From the NCBI GenBank assembly GCA_015062085.1, contig SUVI01000063.1, forward strand, positions 1 through 20,575: a stretch of DNA of 20,575 nt, given 5' to 3'. Position 1 is the stretch's first letter, and each line of letters begins with the position of its first letter. The notes beneath the pieces are model-generated. The model was given only the letters and a program-made list of their open reading frames with translations. It searched no databases and had not been told where the DNA came from. This DNA is from Planctomycetaceae bacterium. Lineage in GTDB: Bacteria; Planctomycetota; Planctomycetia; Pirellulales; Thermoguttaceae. Of the stretch, positions 15,698 to 20,575 are shown one piece after another. A program made the translations under genes and the position numbers.

Positions 15698-17401
15698 CTA
15701 CTTCAGCCTGTAAACTTCCGCAGCATCGTAGCTTACGGAGTCTTCCGGCGCGTTCTGATGCGACGCCCCTAGGATCATCCCCATTTTCGAGATCCCCTCC
15801 GGCGTCGTGACGCAGCCGCGAATGGTCTTCCACTCACCTTTTTCATTCGGATCGAACGGGAAGTACTGCGTGTGCGCCCAGACCCACCCTTTTTCATCCT
15901 GCCAGGAAATATTCACTTTCGCCTGCGCGTCCCCGCCCGTACGCACCCGTACCTGGAAAAAGAGACGTTCACCGGGTTGGACGTCCACGAATTGCAGGAC
16001 ACAGCCGCTTGCGAGTTTCTCGAACGACACGATGCCGTTTTCTCCCTGCGTGTCGGCAAAATGACGGCCCGTCGGCTCTTTTTCATCCTGCCAGAAGTTC
16101 CATTCCGCCGGTTTTCCATCCTTCACGTCCTCAAAAGACGGATTTTTCAGGCAGTTTTCGCCTTCCTTCCCCTCGCGGACCCGCTGCGAGATCTTCTCCA
16201 AAGCCTTTTCCGGTTCCGCGAGCATCTGAATTCGATCCGAAAGTCCCGGAAGTGCCGTCTCCCAGTGAACGCACGGTTTTTCCGGATTTTGGATCTCCGG
16301 AACGTTCCACCACCGATTTTTCTCGCCGTAGATCCAGACGTACTGGTCCGCGGCAGAAAACGCAGCCTCCAGATTCCCGCACAGCCGGTCAAGACGCGAT
16401 CCGCCGTCCTTTTTCGGACCGCGATAGTAGACGCTTCCTTCCGGATTCGTGTACATGTCGAGGTAGATGCCAAAACCGCACTGGACCTGCGTCCGGTACT
16501 TTTGCCGAAGTTCCGGCTCCACGAGATTCATGCACGCACCCGTCCAGAGCACCATGTCGAGCGCGTGGTTTTTAAATGCCTCCCCCTCAATATAGTATCC
16601 TGTCTCGCAGCCGTCAACCAGAACCATTTCCTCCGGCGCACCGGCGATCATGCCGTTAATGAAAGCGGGCAGCAGACCGTAGCCGGCCGAAACGAGAATC
16701 GAATCCGGATTCGGACTCTTCCCGGCCGCCGCGTTGATGGAGTTGAGCCAGAGGGCCAAAATCGTGGCGTCTGGATACTCGGAAGCGATCGCGCGAATGA
16801 ACTGCTCGCCGCGCTTTCTCGCCAATGCTTTCGCCTCGGCAAACGACCGGCCATTCTGCTTCGCAGGATCCCAGCGAAACATGGCGGCACCGTAAGACTC
16901 AAAATCCGGCGCAAGCCCTTTCGACCCGCTCTGCTTCGCGACCCACGCACAGATCGCAGCTTTCTCCGCCAAGATCTCCCAGCCCGCGTCGTCATCCCAC
17001 GCGATCGAAGCCGGCGAGAAATTCATGCGGATGAAATTGTGCGTGAACTCCTTAAAATCGCACGCCTTCAGATCCGTGATGCACGAGGCGTAATCCTCCC
17101 GTTTCCAAGGCTCCGCAGAAAACATCCACTCGGATGATTCCTTCCACTCGCGCCCCTCCGGCTGAATTCGGTAAATGACCCCCGAAAACGGCGCGTTCTC
17201 CTCCATCGTCCGGTAATTGTCACGCATGAACTGCGTTGAGGGAATGTCCCACCCCAGCTCGATGAACATCTTGCGCGGCGTCTCGGCAAGTGCTTTGGGA
17301 GATGTCTCGGCATTCAGTACGGAGACCGCAAGAAAAAAAGTCATCAGGACTGATGTAAAAGACACCAGTCGACGGCACGAAAACAAAACGGCGGGTTTCA
17401 T
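15698..17401 (-). CDS. Secreted glycoside-hydrolase-like protein with C-terminal carbohydrate-binding-like domain
   Basis: The product is 567 residues. A signal peptide (about 1-31, cleavage after LNA) targets it for export. Residues 40-400 look like a TIM-barrel-type hydrolase: FIELGWDIPST at the first strand, GLAPDFESYG (162-171) with an acidic D-x-E pair (Asp166, Glu168), ILALWLNSIN (214-223), MVLVDGCETGYYI (259-271), GIYLDMY (311-317) and YVWIYGEKNRWW (354-365). The catalytic pair cannot be fixed by eye and I cannot name the GH family. From about 417, NCLKNPSFEDVKDGKPAEWNF opens a CBM4/9-like beta-sandwich that runs to the end. A strong GGAGG lies 7 nt before the ATG. It follows the alkaline phosphatase by 177 bp and has its own promoter candidate. 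It probably degrades or binds an extracellular polysaccharide; this is inferred from fold and export only. Confidence 0.7.
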   Translation of the reverse strand: MKPAVLFSCRRLVSFTSVLMTFFLAVSVLNAETSPKALAETPRKMFIELGWDIPSTQFMRDNYRTMEENAPFSGVIYRIQPEGREWKESSEWMFSAEPWKREDYASCITDLKACDFKEFTHNFIRMNFSPASIAWDDDAGWEILAEKAAICAWVAKQSGSKGLAPDFESYGAAMFRWDPAKQNGRSFAEAKALARKRGEQFIRAIASEYPDATILALWLNSINAAAGKSPNPDSILVSAGYGLLPAFINGMIAGAPEEMVLVDGCETGYYIEGEAFKNHALDMVLWTGACMNLVEPELRQKYRTQVQCGFGIYLDMYTNPEGSVYYRGPKKDGGSRLDRLCGNLEAAFSAADQYVWIYGEKNRWWNVPEIQNPEKPCVHWETALPGLSDRIQMLAEPEKALEKISQRVREGKEGENCLKNPSFEDVKDGKPAEWNFWQDEKEPTGRHFADTQGENGIVSFEKLASGCVLQFVDVQPGERLFFQVRVRTGGDAQAKVNISWQDEKGWVWAHTQYFPFDPNEKGEWKTIRGCVTTPEGISKMGMILGASHQNAPEDSVSYDAAEVYRLK

Positions 17402-17457
17402 AAAAGACCTCCAAAAAAATTTTTGAATTTAGAATTCAGGCAGGAAATACTCTCTTA

Positions 17458-17491
17458 AGTATACAACCCCCTCACGTTTTCCGCAAGGGGG
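17458..17491 (-). promoter_or_regulatory. Candidate promoter of the secreted GH-like gene, inside an inverted repeat
   Basis: On the minus strand C5 is followed by TTGCGG (17486-17481), a 17-nt spacer and TATACT (17463-17458), about 57 nt upstream of the ATG. The C5 tract and an AGGGGG in the spacer form an inverted repeat (CACCCCCT / AGGGGGTTG) that brackets the -35 box and could be an operator. The 15-mer CCCCCTTGCGGAAAA is shared with the candidate promoter at 67-101. Confidence 0.5.
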
Positions 17492-17507
17492 TGTTCGCTC
17501 ACATCAC

Positions 17508-17541
17508 GCCGGAAAATGAAAGAAATCAGAAATTCTCCGGC
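17508..17541 (-). terminator. Weak hairpin after the alkaline phosphatase gene
   Basis: GCCGGA (17508-17513) and TCCGGC (17536-17541) with partly matching flanks can form a hairpin just beyond the phosphatase stop. There is no T-run, so intrinsic termination is uncertain. Confidence 0.3.
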
Positions 17542-17578
17542 ACGTTCTCAAAAAATCAGGCAAAATCACATTCGGAAA

Positions 17579-18979
17579 CTACTGCCGGTCAAAAAGTTCC
17601 TTTGCAGCGGGCACGAAATCCGTATTGTCGATGATCCGTCCCTCAAAACCCCAGATTTTTCCGAATTTTTCATCCGTACAGCGAACGCGTTTCTCCAGGA
17701 TCGGCAGTCCCGCCCCACGCACATAGAACGGCACCGGCGCGTTCGTGTGACCGCGCGTGTAAAACGCCATTTCGGGGAAAACGCCCTTTCCTTTTCCGAT
17801 CGGCGTCTGAAAAAGCGTGCCTTCCTTATCCGCATCCGGTCCGAAAAGAGCCCCGGTCTCATGGTCGGCCGTCAGGATCAGCGTTGTTTCTTCCCAAGAC
17901 GAATTCTTCTCGACCCACTCGCAGATCGCTTCCACCATGTCGAAACACTCGTTCATCTCATCAAAAATGCGGCGCGATTTATTGTTCCCGTGCGCCAGTC
18001 CGTCCACCGCGCCGGATTCAATGAGGACGTAGAATCCCTTTTCATTCTGATTCAGAACATTCAGCCCCGCCAGCGCACATTCCGTCATCGTCGGGACCGT
18101 TTCATGACGTTTATTTTCATCCGCACGGCTTGCCTGGAATGTTCCGGAGACCTGCGGAAGTCCCATGAGTTTCTTCGGCGGCGCCATTTCACCGCTGGCG
18201 ATCTTCTGGAAATCTTCACGTTTTTCGATGAACTTCCAGCCATAGTAAAATTCTTCCGTCGTGATCTTTCCCCACGCGTGTTCGGAAGGACCGTACTTCT
18301 GGATCTCGATCTTATCCCGACGCTGCGCTTTGGAACTGTACCACGGATGGCTCGCGCCGATGACGACGGACAGTACGTCCTTTTTCACCATTTCACGCCA
18401 AATGTCTTTTCCATCGCCGCGGCTCATATTGTGCGCTGCCACGCCTGCCGGAGTCGCATGAGAAGCCCCCACGTTCGTGATCGCACCGGCCGCAAAACCG
18501 CGCTTCACGACATACTCGGCCAAAGTCTCGAGCGGCTGGTCATTTTTATCGTAATTGACCCGTCCATTTTTTGTCTTTACTCCCGAATTCAGAGCCGTTG
18601 AAGACGCTGCCGAGTCGGTCGGATTCTTCATGTGCGTCTTGAAATCCAGCCAATGCGTCGCCGGATCGTAGGAACCGTCCTCACTGTAGCTCGTTTTCTG
18701 CGGGCCGGCATTCTCTTCAAACTGGGAGTGCTGGACCACACCGCTGAGACTGTACGTCGTGCAGCCGAATTCGCCCCAGCCGTCCTCTCCCTTCATGAAC
18801 GGCAGACCGCGGTCCTCGCCCGTCCGGTACTGTGACGCGACGCGGTACGCACCGTATCCTCCGCCGTCCACGACGACCAGAATGACGTTCGTCTTTGCAA
18901 AAACGGCCCCAGCGCATAGGACCAGCACAAACACCAGCCCAAGAGTCCAGTGACTGAAAAATCTACCAAATCGGGACAT
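17579..18979 (-). CDS. Secreted PhoA-type alkaline phosphatase
   Basis: The product is 466 residues. It hydrolyses phosphate monoesters outside the cytoplasm with two zinc ions and one magnesium ion. A signal peptide is present (about 1-28, LCAGAVFA). All core residues can be matched to the family: Asp38 in VVVDGGGYGA, the nucleophile Ser123 in PTDSAASSTALNSGVKT, His174 and Thr176 in GASHATPAG, Glu321, Asp326 and His330 in ESGAVDGLAH, Asp372 and His373 in TADHETG, and His411 in RGHTNAPVPF. The sequence is complete and looks active. The start follows GGAAGAGG, and a consensus-like promoter lies about 135 nt upstream. The neighbours are not pho or pst genes, so phosphate control is not shown. 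I give no symbol because several PhoA-like subfamilies exist. Confidence 0.93.
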   Translation of the reverse strand: MSRFGRFFSHWTLGLVFVLVLCAGAVFAKTNVILVVVDGGGYGAYRVASQYRTGEDRGLPFMKGEDGWGEFGCTTYSLSGVVQHSQFEENAGPQKTSYSEDGSYDPATHWLDFKTHMKNPTDSAASSTALNSGVKTKNGRVNYDKNDQPLETLAEYVVKRGFAAGAITNVGASHATPAGVAAHNMSRGDGKDIWREMVKKDVLSVVIGASHPWYSSKAQRRDKIEIQKYGPSEHAWGKITTEEFYYGWKFIEKREDFQKIASGEMAPPKKLMGLPQVSGTFQASRADENKRHETVPTMTECALAGLNVLNQNEKGFYVLIESGAVDGLAHGNNKSRRIFDEMNECFDMVEAICEWVEKNSSWEETTLILTADHETGALFGPDADKEGTLFQTPIGKGKGVFPEMAFYTRGHTNAPVPFYVRGAGLPILEKRVRCTDEKFGKIWGFEGRIIDNTDFVPAAKELFDRQ

Positions 18980-19114
18980 TTTCCTCTTCCTTTCTTATGG
19001 AAATTTTGTTTCGAAAGCTCCCCCCTCCGCCCCCATCCGAAATCCGTCTGCAGCACCGTGTCTAAACACCAACGGTATTACGGTCTGACGGGGCAGATCA
19101 TTCTACTATTCACC

Positions 19115-19142
19115 AGTTTACCACAGAACGTAAAAATGTCAA
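19115..19142 (-). promoter_or_regulatory. Strong candidate promoter of the alkaline phosphatase gene
   Basis: Read on the minus strand: a perfect TTGACA (19142-19137), a 16-nt spacer and TAAACT (19120-19115). It is the best -35 box found in the window. Confidence 0.6.
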
Positions 19143-19143
19143 G

Positions 19144-19193
19144 TCTCACCCTAGACTTTCAAGAAAAAAAATGTCTTCTCACCCTTCTCACAT
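19144..19193 (-). promoter_or_regulatory. GTGAGA direct repeats upstream of the phosphatase promoter
   Basis: On the minus strand GTGAGA occurs three times: two copies 9 bp apart (19192-19187 and 19183-19178), and one (19149-19144) directly abutting the -35 box. This resembles an activator-binding arrangement. The unit and spacing do not match the E. coli Pho box (11-bp spacing, CTGTCA-type), so the regulator is unknown. Confidence 0.35.
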
Positions 19194-19259
19194 TAAAAAA
19201 GACCTAAAATTAAAATTAAAATTCAGAGAGAATTTAGAATATTCCCAACCAGGAATCCT

Positions 19260-19292
19260 TCGCCGGCTTTCGTTCATTTCAAAAACCGGCGA
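19260..19292 (-). terminator. Hairpin after hemB
   Basis: TCGCCGG (19260-19266) pairs with CCGGCGA (19286-19292), and TTT/AAA extends the stem past a bulge. It lies 14 nt beyond the hemB stop. No long T-run follows on the minus strand, so it is a probable but not textbook terminator. Confidence 0.5.
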
Positions 19293-19305
19293 TTTGCCCC
19301 AAAAA

Positions 19306-20310
19306 CTACCGTCGATCCATCCTCTGTGCAACTTTCTTGGCCCAGTAGGTCAGGATGATCCCTGCTCCAGCCCGCGTCATGGCGATGAGCGACTCATCAA
19401 CGATCCGGTCCTCATCTACCCAACCGTTCATCGCGGCAGCCTTCACCATGCTGTACTCGCCAGAAACATTGTAGACCGCCAGCGGAAGTTCCGGATAGTG
19501 CTCGTGGACCATGCGCACGATGTCCAGATACGCAAGCGCAGGTTTCACCATCAGAATGTCCGCCCCCTCGGCAACGTCCAGCTCCACTTCCCGCAGCGCA
19601 GACTCAGCAGCCGCGGCAAAATCCATCTGGTAGCTGCGGCGGTCGCCAAACTGCGGCGCACTGTCGGCCGCGTCGCGGAAAGGACCGTAGAACGCACTAG
19701 CGTACTTCACTGCGTAACTCATGATCGGAAGAGTCGAGAAACCATTTTCGTCCAAGACCTCACGCATCGCACCGATCATTCCGTCCATCATCCCGCTGGG
19801 AGCCACCATGTCAACGCCAGCTTCCGCCTGAATGAGCGTTTGTTTTTTGAGCATTTCCAGCGTCGCGTCATTATCAACGTCCACCAAACCGGACGGCAGC
19901 GTCTTCAGACAGCCGCAGTGACCGTGGGAAGTGTATTCGCAAAAGCAGACGTCCGTGATGCAAAGAAGTTCCGGCGCCGCTTTCTTCACCGTCCGGACCG
20001 CTCGAGCAATGATGCCGTCCGCAGAAAGCGCGTCGGAACCGAATTCGTCTTTCGACGCGGGGATCCCGAAAAGGATCACGCCGCCGATCCCAAGACCTTC
20101 CAGTTCCCGGACCTCTTCCGCAAGAACGTCCAGCGACATTTGGAAAACATCAGGCATCGAGGGGATCTCGATCTTTACGTTCTCCCCCTCACAGACAAAA
20201 AGCGGAAGAATGAGACGTTCCGGAGTCACGCGGTATTCCGTCACCAACTTTCGGACTGCGGGATGATGACGCAGACGGCGAGGACGAATAGGGAGGAAAT
20301 TTTCTTCCAT
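19306..20310 (-). CDS. hemB: Delta-aminolevulinic acid dehydratase (porphobilinogen synthase)
   Basis: The enzyme condenses two 5-aminolevulinate molecules to porphobilinogen, the second common step of tetrapyrrole synthesis, in the cytoplasm. The product is 334 residues from the ATG at 20310, with GGAG about 7 nt upstream. The TTG 18 nt further up (20328) is in frame but lies ahead of that ribosome-binding site. Signatures: DVCFCEYTSHGHCG (120-133) with the zinc-binding Cys122, Cys124 and Cys132, so this is the zinc-dependent type; Schiff-base lysines Lys202 in YAVKYASAFYGPFR and Lys256 in MVKPALAYLD; and VAPSGMMDGMIGAMR (169-183). The length is normal. The only DNA between its start and the rRNA terminator is about 47 bp, with no clear promoter. 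Confidence 0.97.
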   Translation of the reverse strand: MEENFLPIRPRRLRHHPAVRKLVTEYRVTPERLILPLFVCEGENVKIEIPSMPDVFQMSLDVLAEEVRELEGLGIGGVILFGIPASKDEFGSDALSADGIIARAVRTVKKAAPELLCITDVCFCEYTSHGHCGCLKTLPSGLVDVDNDATLEMLKKQTLIQAEAGVDMVAPSGMMDGMIGAMREVLDENGFSTLPIMSYAVKYASAFYGPFRDAADSAPQFGDRRSYQMDFAAAAESALREVELDVAEGADILMVKPALAYLDIVRMVHEHYPELPLAVYNVSGEYSMVKAAAMNGWVDEDRIVDESLIAMTRAGAGIILTYWAKKVAQRMDRR

Positions 20311-20357
20311 CTTATTTCTCCAAATCAACGAAAAACCGAATTCTCAACACGATACGT

Positions 20358-20391
20358 AAAAAAAGCCTTCGAGAAAACTCTCAAAGGCTTT
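20358..20391 (-). terminator. Strong rho-independent terminator after the 16S rRNA gene
   Basis: On the minus strand AAAGCCTTTGAGA (20391-20379) pairs with TCTCGAAGGCTTT (20374-20362) with one mismatch and a 4-nt loop, and T's continue to 20358. It lies about 95 nt past the 16S 3' end and directly before hemB. Confidence 0.9.
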
Positions 20392-20478
20392 GATATACAA
20401 AAGATGAACTAACATGAAGCTCGCCAACAAGGAGTCTCCATTCTTTTTTTCATCCAACTTATGTCGGACGTTCTAATT

Positions 20479-20575
<97 letters not shown>

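Larger units (their letters stand above)
18980..19305. other. Intergenic region between alkaline phosphatase and hemB
   Basis: This 326-bp region holds the phosphatase promoter candidate (19115-19142), TCTCAC-type direct repeats (19144-19193), A/T-rich runs (19195-19235) and a hairpin next to the hemB stop (19260-19292). No gene is seen. Confidence 0.65.

Noticed and set aside
15872..17137. 421-codon plus-strand frame
   Set aside because: Arg/Pro/His-rich antisense shadow of the GH-like gene, whose sense frame has a signal peptide and a strong ribosome-binding site.
17516..18601. 361-codon plus-strand frame
   Set aside because: Antisense to the alkaline phosphatase, whose active-site residues are all in the minus-strand frame.
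19171..20412. 413-codon plus-strand frame
   Set aside because: Antisense shadow of hemB; it runs through both hemB hairpins and has no domain.

Overview
The window most likely comes from a planctomycete, probably Pirellulales-like. Four observations point that way. (1) The 1074-residue surface-type protein at 1603-4827 carries the N-terminal 'LE-x-R-x-x-LSA'-like export motif (here LLENRCMLSA) typical of planctomycete extracellular proteins, followed by SdrD B-like repeats. (2) A 16S rRNA gene on the minus strand ends at about 20486, is followed by a strong terminator and then hemB, with no 23S or tRNA downstream; unlinked 16S genes are a known planctomycete trait. (3) There is a secreted WD40 protein and a divergent GH10-like protein of a kind seen in this phylum. 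(4) Coding DNA has moderate GC and the intergenic DNA is clearly AT-rich. No phage, transposon, integron or CRISPR array was seen.

Layout. Positions 1-497 are an AT-rich divergent control region. Positions 498-4827 (+) hold a secreted seven-bladed WD40 protein and the giant modular extracellular protein. A hairpin at 4895-4926 separates these from a compact minus-strand run: GH10-like protein (9612-7876), HTH-N6-adenine methyltransferase (7855-5870) and branched-chain aminotransferase ilvE (5851-4994), with gaps of only 20 and 18 nt. Upstream of that run are a 21-22-bp tandem repeat (9655-9782) and a DUF374 lysophospholipid acyltransferase (10581-9850). purC (minus) and typA (plus) are transcribed divergently from a 519-bp region that holds candidate promoters and a second 22-bp repeat with phased near-palindromes. 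A GNAT gene follows typA. The right side is all minus strand: a small zinc-ribbon membrane protein in AT-rich DNA, a secreted GH-like protein with a C-terminal carbohydrate-binding-like domain, a secreted PhoA-type alkaline phosphatase, hemB, and the 3' end of the 16S gene.

How the genes fit together. Housekeeping functions (IlvE, PurC, TypA, HemB, 16S) are interleaved with exported proteins that could serve polymer and phosphate-ester scavenging (GH-like, alkaline phosphatase) and surface adhesion or structure (SdrD/FG-GAP-like protein). Apart from the three-gene GH10-like/methyltransferase/ilvE run there is no obvious pathway cluster. The most unusual signals are non-coding: three tandem arrays with 11-, 21/22- and 22-bp periods within about 2.5 kb, and three candidate promoters that share a C-tract directly upstream of the -35 hexamer.
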